The translations under genes were made by a program, and so were the position numbers. Below are positions 47,600 through 58,352 of a stretch of DNA of 64,000 nucleotides, one piece after another (position 1 is the first letter of the stretch; the number at the start of each line of letters is the position of its first letter). The notes beneath the pieces are model-generated. The model ran no database searches. It saw nothing but the letters and a program-made list of their open reading frames with translations, and was not told where the DNA came from. The DNA comes from Symbiodinium natans (lineage: Eukaryota > Sar > Dinophyceae > Suessiales > Symbiodiniaceae): NCBI GenBank assembly GCA_905221605.1, contig CAJNDS010002619.1, positions 276,374-340,373 of the forward strand, read 5' to 3'.

Positions 47600-48530
47600 G
47601 GGATTTAAGCCTCAAGCCCTATATGGTTAGAAGGTTCTAATGCCTAAACCTTACACCCGATAGGGCTTAAACCCAAAAGGGCTAACCCCGTCAGGCTTTT
47701 AGAGAAGGTTGAGCTGCCTAAACCTGAGGCTTAAATTCTAATACTTTAAATGCACTTAGACCTAGGTCTGGACATTTATGTCTTCAGCACCTCTAGGGCT
47801 ACAGCCTTCTAATCTTTTGGAGCCCTAAAGGGTTTCAGGGTTCTGACCCTCAAGGGTTTAAGGTAATGCTTAAAGCTTAGACCCCATAGGGTTAAACCTT
47901 ATAGAGCTAACCCCGTCAGGGTATTAGAGATAATCTCCGAAAAGCCCTATAAGGCTTTTCACCCCTAAAGGGTTTAAAGGTTTATATGCCTAAACTTGAG
48001 GTGTAAATTCTGGTACTTTATGTGCATTTAAGATGCCCAAACCTTAAACCCTTGCGACTTAAACTCTATGGCTTAGGTTTAAATGCTCAGTTCTTCAACC
48101 CTGAATCTTTAAACCTTTTAACCCTATAGGTTAAGGGTTTAGGTAAGGGTTAAGGTTAAGGTTTGAATGCCCAAACCTTAAGCCCTTGCGGCTTAAACTC
48201 TATGGCTTAGGTTTAAATGGCCAGTTCTTCAACCCTGAAACTTTACACCTTAACCCTAAGGTTAAGGGTTTAGGCTTAATTGCCGGCTTAGGTTTAAATG
48301 CCTAAACCTTAAACTCTAAACCTTCAGATCTGAACCCTATAGGGTTTATAGATTAAGGATTGAGGTTTAATTGCTTCACCCTGGAGCAATATACGTAGGC
48401 TTGAAAGGTTGAAGGTGGAAAGTTTAACCCTAAACACTTAACACCTGAAACCCTAAAGCGTTTCGTGGCTTCTCTTTACAAGCCCTACACCCTTAACCGA
48501 TGAACATTTTAGAGATAAGCCCTGAAAAGC
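47600..48530. repeat. Long-period (~140 and ~240 bp) degenerate tandem repeats
   Basis: Phrases GGGCTAACCCCGTCAGG (47680, 47907) and CTAAAC(C/T)TGAGG(C/T)...AAATTCT (47717, 47991) recur about 230-270 bp apart. ATGCCCAAACCTTAA(A/G)CCCTTGCG (48034, 48171) recurs 137 bp apart. The units are themselves built from diverged telomere-like words. Confidence 0.7.
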
Positions 48531-48540
48531 CCTTAAAGAA

Positions 48541-48605
48541 ATCAGGGAGCGGAGGGGAGCGGAGGGGAGCGAAGCGGAGGGGAGCGAAGCGCAGCAGGGG
48601 AGGGA
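48541..48605. repeat. GGAGGGGAGC minisatellite
   Basis: Five or so 10-15-bp units AGCGGAGGGG/AGCGAAGCGGAGG just left of the long palindrome. Confidence 0.85.
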
Positions 48606-48661
48606 GATAGCAGAGGTCCTGGGGCTAAGTTGGAAGAACTTCCCCCTCCCCCCCCCCCCTC

Positions 48662-48895
48662 GGGAGGATTGAACTTCAAAACTCGGGACCCTGGATTCAA
48701 GATCCCAGGGAAACTTTTCCCTGGAACCTTGAATCTTGGATCTTGAATCCCAGAGTATTGAACTTCAATCCGGAGTATTGAACTTCAATACTCCGGGATT
48801 CAAGATTCAAGGTTCCAGGGAAAAGTTTCCCCGGGATCTTGAATCTTGAATCCCGGAGTATTGAAGTTCAATCCGGAGCATTGAACTTCAATACT
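48662..48895. repeat. ~230-bp imperfect palindrome
   Basis: GGATTCAAGATCCCAGGGAAA...CCTTGAATCTTGGATC on the left matches, in reverse complement, TTCAAGATTCAAGGTTCCAGG...GGGATCTTGAATC on the right. Nested repeats of AGTATTGAACTTCAATCC form the centre (about 48760-48800). Every arm also contains the self-complementary TTGAACTTCAA. Cruciform-prone, with no open frame of note. Confidence 0.85.
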
Positions 48896-48959
48896 CCTTG
48901 TCCCTCATCGTGCTTGACCATTGAGGGGGGGGGGGTACAATCAGATTGTATAGGGGGAT

Positions 48960-50890
48960 ACTAAGCATCAGAGGGTTTAGGGTTTAGGGGTACAGGGCTT
49001 GGGGTTCAGGGTTTCTGAAAGGTCACGCCTCTGGCGCTCGTCGGGGAGCCGCAGCCTTTGCAATGAACCTTTTGGGGGTTTAGGGTTTGGGGTTTGCAGG
49101 GTTTCGGGCTAAAGGTTTCCTGGCCACCCCCCCCGCCCCCCCTAAACCGATAATGTTTTGTTTTTGGGTGGGGGGTTTCGTTCAGGATGTCGGTTCAAAA
49201 TCCAAATCTGTGGGGTTTAGGGTTTCTACCTTGGGGACGAAAGGAATCCCAAGTCGAGTTCGGGTCATTTGTTTTAGTGGGTTTAGGGTTTAGGGTTAAT
49301 AGTTTGTAGTACTACAGGGTATATGATCCCATTTTCTCGGATTTTCTTGCCCCAACCCCCCACCCCCCCACGGCAGGGGTTTAACGGTTTTACCGCAGTT
49401 CACGGTAGAGTTGAGACCCTAAACCCTAAACCCTAATACCGTAAACCCTATACCCGAAACCCTATGTTGTAAACCCTATGTTCTAAACCCTAAACCCTTA
49501 AACCCTAAGCCCTAATACTGCAAACCCTATACCCTAAATCCTAAGTTCTACACCCTCAATCCCTAAACCGAAAACCCTCAAACCCTTCTACACCCTAAAT
49601 CCCTAAACCCAAAGCCCTGAAACCCTAAACCCTAAACCCTAATACTGTCAACCCTTTACCCTAATCCTAAGTTCTACACCCTAAATCCCTAAACCCAAAA
49701 CCCTCAAACCCTAACCCTAAACCCTAATACTTTAAACCCTTTACCCTAAATCCTCAGTCCCTAAGCCTCCAAACCCTAAACTGCAAGTTGAAACAGCTCC
49801 TGGGACATGTTCGGGGCTCAGGGTTTAGATGGCGACGCTGGAGTTCGAGCCCTTAGGCAGTGGGTTTTAGGTTCAGGGCTTCGGGTGTAGGGTTTGGCTT
49901 ACGGTTTTCGGGCTTCGCGGGTTAGAACAGAGTTGCTAGAAACGCTTCTGACAGAACATTCCGACGTTCAGAAATTATGCGGCCTATGCGACAAAACAAG
50001 TCTAGAGACCCTAATCCCTAAGGCCTAGAACTGAAGCCCTATCACCCCTAAACCCTAAAACCCTAAAACCTATAAACCCTAAAACCCTGAAACATACTCG
50101 CGCATTCATACCACAATCCACACATCACACTCTCTCAATCCTCGCACCTCACAACCAAAACCCTGAACCCTGAACCTAAACAATCGAAACCAACAGCCGG
50201 AGCCCTCGGCGTGGGATTGTCTTGGCTTGTGAAATTTGGGGGCCCAGGGCGCCCATAGGAGGGGAGCCCTCATCACCCTACGCCCTCGTCACCCTAAGCC
50301 TTCATCACCCTAAGCCCTCATCACCTAGACCCTCATCACCTTGAACCCTCATCACCATCATCACCCTAAGCTCAGAACCCTCATCTAAACCCTCATCACC
50401 CTAAACCCATCTAAAACCCTACACCCTCATCACCCGAAGCCCTGAACCAGAGGTCCTTACGTCGACTGCCGGGAGCGACGGCGCCCTGCCAGCAGTGGAT
50501 CTGAAGACCCTACGCCTCCAAGCCTCTGAGCCCCTTTCAACTACGAGTCCCAGTCCAGGGTTTCAGGGTTCAGGGGTTTGGGGTTTTGGGGTTTAGGGTT
50601 TTGGGGTTTAGGGTTTAGGGTGTAGGGTGTAGGGTTTAGGGTCCCTTACCTTAAACGCTACACCCTAAACTAGGCCCTGAACCCTACATCCTATATCGAG
50701 TTTGGGGTCGAGGGAAAGAGCACCCTTACGATGCGGTTTAGGGTTTAGGGCTTAGGGTTTGGACGGGCTACCTACCTAGTTAATCACCCTAAGCCCTTAA
50801 GCCCTAAACCCCAAAACCCCAAACCCCAAAACACAAAACCCTAAACCCACAACGACTCAATCGACTTCGGCCCTTAAGCCGCTTAGCACT
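48960..50890. repeat. Telomere-like mosaic with higher-order units
   Basis: TTTAGGG derivatives at 48970-49300. From 49420 to 49760 CCCTAAA words are organised in higher-order units of about 110 bp marked by CCCTAATACTG and CCTAAGTTCTACACCC. From 50265 to 50440 there is a CCCTCATCA variant array. A GC-rich piece at 50455-50525 reads GPYVDCRERRRPASSGSEDP. Confidence 0.7.
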
Positions 50891-50960
50891 GCCAGGTTTG
50901 TCCTACAGCGAGAACCCCAAACCTTCCTACTGGTTCTTAGTAGGGAATGAAGGAATATAG

Positions 50961-51164
50961 GTGCCATTTAGAGTACCCCCTTTGAAAGGGTATGTAGAGG
51001 GAGCGATCAATCCGGCGAACGTTGTCCGAGAAGATCCAGGATCCCTGGACGCAAAGCGAAGCAAGCCTCAGACTATGGCGGACCTGCGCAAAAACATGGG
51101 CTTTCCGGCTATGAGTGCGCCTGACCGCGAAGCGGCTGAAGACACCCTGACGAGAAGTTTTTGA
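50961..51164 (+). CDS. 67-codon ORF in a unique island, unknown
   Basis: Reads GAINPANVVREDPGSLDAKR, SKPQTMADLRKNMGFPAMSA and PDREAAEDTLTRSF before TGA. Charged, natural composition and no telomere-like sequence. The following frame (51161-51445, with SRWGDICQASEISGDAFGKY) overlaps its end by four bases and could be the continuation after a frameshift. I do not recognise either. It may be a retroelement or host gene fragment. Confidence 0.4.
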   Translation: MPFRVPPLKGYVEGAINPANVVREDPGSLDAKRSKPQTMADLRKNMGFPAMSAPDREAAEDTLTRSF

Positions 51165-51445
51165 TCATAGCCCTCTGCCTATCGACTTTGTCGCGCTGGG
51201 GTGATATTTGCCAAGCCTCCGAAATTTCTGGTGACGCTTTTGGAAAATATGGACTCTCTTCGGACGCAGTTGGGGAGGTGGAAGCGCGCAGAGTCACAAT
51301 GTTGTTTCAAACCCTGCCGGTATACCCCTACTGCCTCGCTGTGATCACGTGCGTACAAGGAAGTGTCGATCTGCTGAAGCAGTGCTCTCTCCGTGGGGAA
51401 GATGAAGGATACGGAAATGCGTACCTAATTCCCTCAGGTCGTTGA
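51161..51445 (+). CDS. 94-codon ORF following the 50961 ORF, unknown
   Basis: Reads IIALCLSTLSRWGDICQASE, ISGDAFGKYGLSSDAVGEVE and YPYCLAVITCVQGSVDLLKQ before TGA. It is in a different phase from the preceding ORF and overlaps it by four bases. The two together would give about 160 residues. A minus-strand frame (51345-51569) overlaps the end. No known domain. Confidence 0.35.
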   Translation: MIIALCLSTLSRWGDICQASEISGDAFGKYGLSSDAVGEVEARRVTMLFQTLPVYPYCLAVITCVQGSVDLLKQCSLRGEDEGYGNAYLIPSGR

Positions 51446-51700
51446 GGCGATGGGGCCCCCCTTCCCCGGCCCAATTGGCCAAAGAGGTTCTTATATACGC
51501 ACTTTCAGAAATGGTAGTTACTCCTTCTGAACCCCCCCTCAAAAAAGAATCCCCGAGGTTTTTCAGCAAAGCCCCGACTGCCTGTTGAGCCCTTAGACTG
51601 TTCCTGGTTCAGAGGTTTTCAAGCACAGCCCCTAACCCCCCAAAGCCCCTAAACCCCAAAGACCTGAACCCCTAAACCATCCTCAAGGGCCAAGACTAGG

Positions 51701-51792
51701 CCCTTATTCCCTTATTTTGGGGTTAGGTTCCCCCCTTCTAGTCCCCTTTATGAAGGGTGCCCTTTTGATTCCTAGGATACTCTGAGGTCTAG
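51701..51792 (+). repeat. Dispersed ~95-bp element, instance 5
   Basis: CCCTTATTCCCTTATTTTGG, GGTTAGGTTCCCCCC, GAAGGGTGCCCTTTTG and CCTAGGATACTCTGAGGTCTAG in order. It lies outside the segmental duplication. Confidence 0.8.
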
Positions 51793-52829
51793 TCCTAAAC
51801 CTCAATCATCTAGAAGCGAAGTCGACAGCAGCCATTTGGCCAGGATGACCTCAGCACCTTCTGGCAAGCGTCCTGGGGCGCGTGCCTGAGGTTTAGGGGA
51901 ACTTGAGGTTCAGGGGAACTTGGGGTTGAGGGTTTGAGGTTTAGGGTTTGGGGTTCGGGGTTTAGGGTTCAGGGTTCGGGGTTCCGGGTTTGGGGTTTGG
52001 GGGTTTAAGGTTTGGGTTTTAGGGTTTGGGGTTTGGGGTTCAGGTTTATGGGAAATTCCCCCCCCTGACATTGGATCGACTGCTTCTCCTGGTGTCGGCT
52101 CAGCTTTGGGTTCAGGGTTGAGTGGGGATTTGAGTTTAGGGTATTTTTGGGTTTTAGGGTTTGCTCTTACTTAGCCGGCAGTCGAATCTTCTACTTCTTG
52201 GGTTCGTTTTTGATAAAATGTCCACCTGTTTATTTGACTCTGGTTGTATGCCCAACCCTACACAAGACCCTTGCCTCCCACCCCCAACCCAAAACCCTAA
52301 ACTCTAAATCCTCTACCCTGAACCCTAGAGCAATAAAGAGCGACGGGAACCTAACCAAACTCCACGCAATTCTCCTGGGGCTGTGCTTCACATTGCGGGG
52401 GGGGGGGGGGGGGGAGGCACACCTACACTAGGGAGAGAGGAAAGGTTGGAAGCCTTATGCTGAGACAGAAAAGCATCAAACTGTGCCTTGGGGATGGCAG
52501 TTGTGATATCTCCATTAACCACCTGAAAGGTATCATTTGGGAGTTCAACAAGCTTCAATCCCGAAGCAACATCCCTATAAACCCTATAAACCCTCTAAAC
52601 CCTAAAGGCCTTAAGCCCTAAACGCAGTTGCAAGAGCCGCACAGCAAGTCCACAGCCTCGCAGCAACGTAGACTGCGGCGTCTTTCCTGCAATTTGGCCA
52701 TTTCAAAGGTTAGGGTTTCGGGTTTAGGGTTTTGGGCTCAGGGAACTACACCTTAAACCCCACAGCCCTCCAAAGCCCGATGTATGACGTTCTACAGAAG
52801 CCCGGTAGTCATCCGAGGTCATTCCAGGA
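51793..52829. repeat. Telomere-like mosaic, poly-G tract
   Basis: TTTAGGG/TTTGGGG derivatives (51890-52050), a G homopolymer of about 18 at 52397-52414 and scattered CCCTAAA. A frame at 52147-52431 is open across unrelated pieces and is not called. Confidence 0.6.
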
Positions 52830-53659
52830 GCGCCGGGAGCGTCGACACCTGAATGTGGATAGGGTTTAGGGTTTCAGGGTTTTCGAGGTTTTGGGGAACC
52901 CTAAGCCCTAAGCTGAGATCTTAAACCCCAAAACCCCTAAACCTGTTTCTTAACTTAACACCGAAACCCTAGACCCTGCCTAGAACCAAAACCCCCAGAC
53001 CCTAAACCCTAAATCCTAAGCCCCTGAACCCTACACTCCTAGACCCTAAACCCCAAACCCCAACTGAGGCTTGGGGTTCAGGGCGCAGTGCGTAGGGTCA
53101 AGGGGAGTTAGATTGCTGAATCCATGGGGTTTAGGGTTTAGGGAAACCCGATATGAGGTTCAGCTTATTGGGGTTCCTACTTCAAGGGGATCCTACTCTG
53201 TATTAGGGGTCCTTTATTATCGTAAACCCCCATCGGTTGTATAGGCTTCAGGTTCATAGGGTATCATAGGTTGAATCGAGTTTTGTGGGGCTCTGGCACC
53301 TGACGCCCAAAACCCCAACCCCTATACCCTAAACTCTAAACCCTTAAAACCCCCTCAGTGCGGCACGACCGGATGAGATACTTCGGACCGAGGCTCTAAA
53401 CCCTAAACCCTAAACCTTAAACCCTGAACCCTAAACCCTAGAACCGTAGAACCCTAAAACCCTAAAACCCGAAAACCCTAAACCCTGAACCCTAAACCCT
53501 AAGGGGCCCTGAAATCGCTTTTCCCAAGTCCCAAAGGTCAGCTCACACAAGCCTAAGGCCTCCCGCAAACCGAAGGGATTCAGGGTTTAAGGTTTAGTGG
53601 TTTAGGCTTTAGGGTTCAGGGCTTAAGTGGTTTAGGGTATTTAGTGTTTAGTGGTTTAG

Positions 53660-53955
53660 GGTACGGGGCAACCCAAAGGAGAAAAGGGAAACCAAAACCA
53701 AACCCCTAGGATTGCAGATATATGTTTCAACCGAAAAAACCCTGAATCCCTGAGGAGGCACCCAGGGGTAAAGGGGGTCCGGGAAGAGATAACCGACCTA
53801 GGCCTAACCACCAACCCGGAGAACCAACCCCAAAACACCAACCTCAAGCCAGTAGCCCCAACACACGTGTTTTTCATCTTGAGCCATGTAGCCGCGGGTA
53901 CATTGACCCTTTAACACCAACAACAACTTGACAAAGCTATTGCTCCGCATAGGGT
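53660..53955. repeat. Inverted counterpart of 10511-10800
   Basis: Begins ACGGGGCAACCCAAAGGAG and ends TATTGCTCCGCATAGGG, the reverse complement of the copy-A segment with scattered substitutions. Flanked on both sides by TTTAGGG-derived sequence. Confidence 0.85.
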
Positions 53956-54084
53956 TCAGTGGTTTAGGGGTTTAGGGGTTTAGGGTTTCGTGGTTTAGGT
54001 CTAGGGTTTCGCGGTTTAGGGTCTAGGCAGAGTCCAGGGTTTCCGGGGTTATAGTTAAGAGACCTCAATGCCGCAAAACCCCAG

Positions 54085-54216
54085 AGCTTTGTGGACTCTC
54101 CCTCCAAGGCCAAGAGAGATCATGGTTCCGGCGGAAGTGGTCAGCGGATTGATAGGCGCCCCGGTGCTCTTTTCAGGGTTCTGAAAGGGCTTTCGGCCAC
54201 TTTTGCTGAGGTTTAG
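54085..54216 (+). CDS. Exon-like island SFVDS (copy B), longer
   Basis: After CCCCAG, reads SFVDSPSKAKRDHGSGGSGQ, RIDRRPGALFRVLKGLSATF and AEV to TAG. A donor is available at CTGAG|GTTTAG (54211). Uninterrupted here, whereas copy A has a telomere-like block inside. Unknown basic peptide. Confidence 0.35.
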   Translation, partial: SFVDSPSKAKRDHGSGGSGQRIDRRPGALFRVLKGLSATFAEV

Positions 54217-54309
54217 GATTCAGAGATCAGGTTTCAGGGCTTCTGGTTTAGGGTTTAGGTTTCAGGGTTCAGGGTTTAGGGTTCAGGGGTTAGGGCAACC
54301 CACTTGCAG

Positions 54310-54385
54310 GTGGAAGCCTTTTGGTTCTGTGGGTGATGCAGCGGGCTGGTTGGGCAAACTTGCAGCAACCTTCGTCCCCCTAAGC
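54310..54385 (+). CDS. Exon-like island GDAAGWLGKL (copy B)
   Basis: Counterpart of 11104-11179 with the same TTGCAG acceptor. Reads SVGDAAGWLGKLAATFV. The frame in B is open upstream into telomere-derived FRVQGLG-type sequence (from 54203). Confidence 0.35.
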
Positions 54386-54778
54386 CCCCCGCCGAAAAAA
54401 CCCTTCAGAAACTTTAGGGTCTGGGGTTGCTGTAAGGGTTTTGGATTTAGGCCTATCAGCCTCTACATCCCTGAACTGCCCCAAAACCGCTCAAAACGAC
54501 TTGAAAACCAGTTCTTCTGGCGATTTCTGTGTTTGCGCTTTAGCGGAACCCTAAAACCTAACCCTAAGCCACGGCGCCCTTAGCCTGTGGAGCTTGGTGC
54601 ACGGTGCGGACTCCGCTTACCCGGGTTTCGGGGTTAATTAAGGTGTAGCCCTAGATAAAGCCCTCAAGCCGAAAGCCCTGAACACCCGCACCCCTGAACC
54701 CTAAGACGCCGAACCCGAAACCCTAAAACTTCAAACCCTGCACCCTAAACCCTGCAACTATAACCTTACTTGGCGCAG

Positions 54779-54840
54779 GTCGTGGTGGCTCCATCATCAA
54801 GTCCATTCGGCAGAGAGCTGGAGGTGGCTGTGCTTAGGGT
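54779..54840 (+). CDS. Exon-like island VVVAPSS (copy B)
   Basis: Counterpart of 12075-12140. Follows TTGGCGCAG and reads VVVAPSSSPFGRELEVAVL before TTTAGGG sequence. Confidence 0.3.
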
Positions 54841-55651
54841 TTAGGGTTTAGGGGTTGGGGGGGTTGGATGATCCAAGGATTCTAGGACAGAGAAGGCTCT
54901 TATTCCCTTATTTTAGGGTCAGGTCCCCCTTTTAAATCTCTTTAAAGCAAAAAGGTCTAGGTTTAGGGTTTAGGATGATCCACCATCCTCCCTCCATGCC
55001 CAGTCCACCCATGCCCAGACGATGACCCCGTCTGTCCACGCAACTTGTTTTTTTTGCGCCAGAGCATCCATGTCCCAACGACGTTAGCCAGAGTATCCAT
55101 GGTACATGCTGGGAATAGTCCAGCAGACATAAACCTTAAGCCTTAAGCCCTAAACCCTAAACCCCAAACCCTACGCAGTGCATGGGTCAAGCTCAATCAA
55201 GACTCGCAGCATCTCTTTCCTGCCACTCCCCTCTGCACTAAATTCTGGATGAGGACGAGCCATTACATGCACTAAGCCACAGCGGGAATGCATGCACTGA
55301 TGTTTTCCTGAGTTTTTCGTCCCCGCACCATTGAGACCATTGAAGTCTCGCGAAGCTCCAAAGCTGTCATCCTAACAGTGGGCCCCAAAACCATCCGCTG
55401 TGATTGGCACGCTTTGTGCAGACTGCTCGACCCTAAGCCCTAAACCCTGAACTCTGCTTTCTTCGATTTGGAAGCTCTGAGCACGGAGGTCAGTGCCGCA
55501 TCTCCTTGCTGCCCGGGCCTGAGGGAGTGGGCATTGTTGCTGCATCGCTTAAACCTCAGAAGCGAAAAATCCTGAAATCCCAAAACCACCCGGGAAAAAA
55601 CCCAGTAGCCATCCAAAAAGACCCCAGAACCCGTACAACTAGGACCCATAG

Positions 55652-55742
55652 CTTGTTCCCTTATTTTTGGGTTAGGTTCCTCTTTTAAGCCCTTTAATCC
55701 CAAAAGGGTGCCCCTTTTATTCCTAGGTTAGTTTTTGGTCTA
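55652..55742 (+). repeat. Dispersed ~95-bp element, instance 6
   Basis: Copy-B counterpart of 13078-13171, closer to the inferred consensus than A: CCCTTATTTTTGGGTTAGG, AAAAGGGTGCCCCTTTTA, CCTAGGTTAG. Confidence 0.8.
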
Positions 55743-56168
55743 GAGAAATACCCTAAGTCCTTCGGGCCAGGGCCGTGAAGACCCAGATGCTACGACTTGA
55801 ATCCTATCCCACCCGTTTAGGGTTTAGGGTTTAGGGTTTAGGGTTTGGGGTTTCACCTGCCCTAAGCCCTTCGGCCCTAGACGCCTTTAAAGCCCCGTCG
55901 CTCGGAAGCCCTTCTCGCCACTCCCTGCACCCTAAAACCCTCGAATCCAAGCCCTTTAACCCTAGACCCTAAACCCCAAACCCTAGGCCTCTTAAGCCCT
56001 TGAGCCCCCAATTTTTTGAAACTTCATTGGGCCCCTTAAAGCTCTCAATCCCTCCCAGCCTGAAAAGCCCACAACCTCAACCCCAATGCCCTGAGCCCTA
56101 GAACCCTAAACCCTAGACCCTAAACCCTATACCCTAAACCCTAAAACCTAAACCCCGCCACTTTTGAG

Positions 56169-56230
56169 GCAGCCCGAAGTGCCGGGAGGGCCGCAGGCTC
56201 CGGCATAAAGTGGGGAAGGGTTCGGATCGC
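56169..56230 (+). CDS. Exon-like island AARSAG (copy B)
   Basis: Counterpart of 13610-13671, reading AARSAGRAAGSGIKWGRVRI. One amino-acid and two silent differences from A. Confidence 0.35.
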
Positions 56231-56267
56231 GTTATTGTTGGGTTTAGGGTTTAGGGTTTTGGGAGCC

Positions 56268-56428
56268 TAAACCCTAAACCCTAAACCCTTATAAACCCTA
56301 AACCCTAAACCCTAAACCCTAAACCCTAAACCCTAAACCCTAAACCCTAAACCCTAAACCCTAAACCCTAAACCCTAAACCCTAAACCCTAAACCCTAAA
56401 CCCTAAACCCTAAACCCTAAACCTAAAG
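56268..56428. repeat. Pure CCCTAAA expansion in copy B
   Basis: About twenty perfect heptamers. The matching site in copy A (13700-13765) has only a few imperfect units. This shows growth, or loss, of telomere repeat at an internal site after duplication. Confidence 0.95.
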
Positions 56429-56634
56429 CACCGAGGTCTTGTCCAGCATAGGCAGGGCTTCCGCAGTCTCCTAAGCCCTGAACCCTTTGCCCTAGACTCC
56501 TAAACTCCTAAACTCCTAAACCCTAAGCCCTAAACTCCTAAACTCCTAAACTCCTAAACCTTCATCTCCTAAGCCCTAAAACCCTAAGCCCTAAACTCTT
56601 AAACCCTTAGCCCTGAACCCTTAGCCTCCCGAGG

Positions 56635-57185
56635 TGCCAAACTCAGGAGGGCAATGGAAGGACACGCAAGATCCTGATAACTTCAGATTGAACCTATATA
56701 TAAAGCCCGAACCATCAAGAACACCCACTGGTGGGCTTAGGGTTTAGAAGTTTCGGAGTCTAGGAGTCTAGAAGTTTAGGAGTTTGGGAGTTTAGGGTTT
56801 CCCACCGGCGACAGAGGCAGCCGGCCAAGAAGCTGGCCTACCTGCGGGAGGGGCGAGAGCTGTAGTCGCCCTCGTCCGGGTTCAGCAACCAGTCGAGGAG
56901 GCAATCACTTGGAGGCCCAAACCCTAAACCCTAGAAACCTAGAACCCTAAACCCTGAACCCTAAACCCTAAACCCTAAACCCTACTCCATGACCTGCGCG
57001 CACTCCTGAGGAATAGGAGGAGGTCCACCCTGGAGCTGTAAACTACAGACTGCGAGCAAACTTCCTTCACAGGAGTATGACCAGGGGAAAGTCTTAGACC
57101 CTGAACCCTACTCTGTAAACATACCTAAACCCTAGACATTATGCAAGCGTGCTAGTGGCCTTTGGTACCCCAGAAGCTGTCAGGT
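56635..57185. other. Copy-B-specific unique piece
   Basis: Occupies the interval where copy A has the copia element. It contains two open GC-rich pieces, RQRQPAKKLAYLREGREL ending in TAG at about 56864 and DLRALLRNRRRSTLEL ending in TAA at about 57053. Both are basic and unknown. Confidence 0.35.
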
Positions 57186-57896
57186 TTCGAGCCCTAAACC
57201 CTTCGCCCTAAACACTCCCAAACTCCTAAACTCCCAAACTCCCAAACTCCTAACTCCTACACCCTTAGCCCTAAACACTCCTAAACTCCTAACCCCAAAC
57301 TCCTAACTCCTAGCCCCTTGGCCCTAAACTCCCAAACTCCTAAACTCCTCAACCCTAAGTCCTTCCGGGCGCCAGGTTTGCCGCATCACCGGTCCGGAGG
57401 TGCGCCTGCGTGGCAGTTCATGGGTTTCTCCAGCTACCTACGATTTGGGTTTGGGGTTTTGGACTTCGGTTTTTGGTTTTGGGTTTGGGGCTTTGGACCT
57501 CGGATTTAGGGTTTAGGGCTGATGACTTCGGGTTTTGCAGGGCCTAGGGTTTAGCTGATCGCCTAGATGTAGGGGCTATTCAGAGTTTAGGGTTGAGGTG
57601 GGGGGTGCTTTGGGGGATAGAATGCCCCACGTCCTCACACTGATTTTCTGTAGGGCTTGGGGGTTTCGGGCCCACCAGGCCTCCTTTCGAACCTCAGGCG
57701 TTTGCCGCTTCGTGTTGTTCTTTCTGCGAGCAAGTGGTGGCAAAGTGTCAAGAACTCTAAACCCTAAACCAGATATCTTAAAGGGTTTAGGGCACTTTGC
57801 CGCCACCTGCGCCTTCAACCTCAAGCCCAAAACCCTCTTGACCCTGAACTCTAGGCCCTAAGCCCTGCGCCTAAACCCTCAACCCTAAACCTTAAG

Positions 57897-58020
57897 CACC
57901 CCTAAACCCTAAACCCTAAACCCTAAACCCTAAACCCTAAACCCTAAACCCTAAACCCTAAACCCTAAACCCTAAACCCTAAACCCTAAACCCTAAACCC
58001 TAAACCCTAAACCCTAAACC
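57897..58020. repeat. Second pure CCCTAAA expansion in copy B
   Basis: About seventeen perfect heptamers. The equivalent copy-A site (16915-16940) has two or three. The flanking unique sequence (GCAGAAAGTAGGGGCTCAGA) is shared. Confidence 0.95.
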
Positions 58021-58352
58021 GCAGAAAGTAGGGGCTCAGAATGTTGAGGCTTGAGGCCGCCAGAGAGCGCGTAGCAGTGTAGTGAGCTTAAGGTGTAGGG
58101 GTTTAGGATAAAGCCGGCAAAGGACTGAACACTCGACGGATCGCCTAAAATGCCGTGCAACCCAAGAACCTTCAAATCCTAAAACCCCCAACCCCCCAAA
58201 AAACCCTAAACCCCTAAACCCTAACCCTTAGAAACCCCAAAACCCTTTCATCCCTCAAGTGAGCCATGCTTGGGGCTGCATAGGGTCTCAAGCAGATCGC
58301 TCAGGTTTGGGGTTTAGGGTTTAGGATTTAGGGTTTAGGGCATAGGGTTTAG

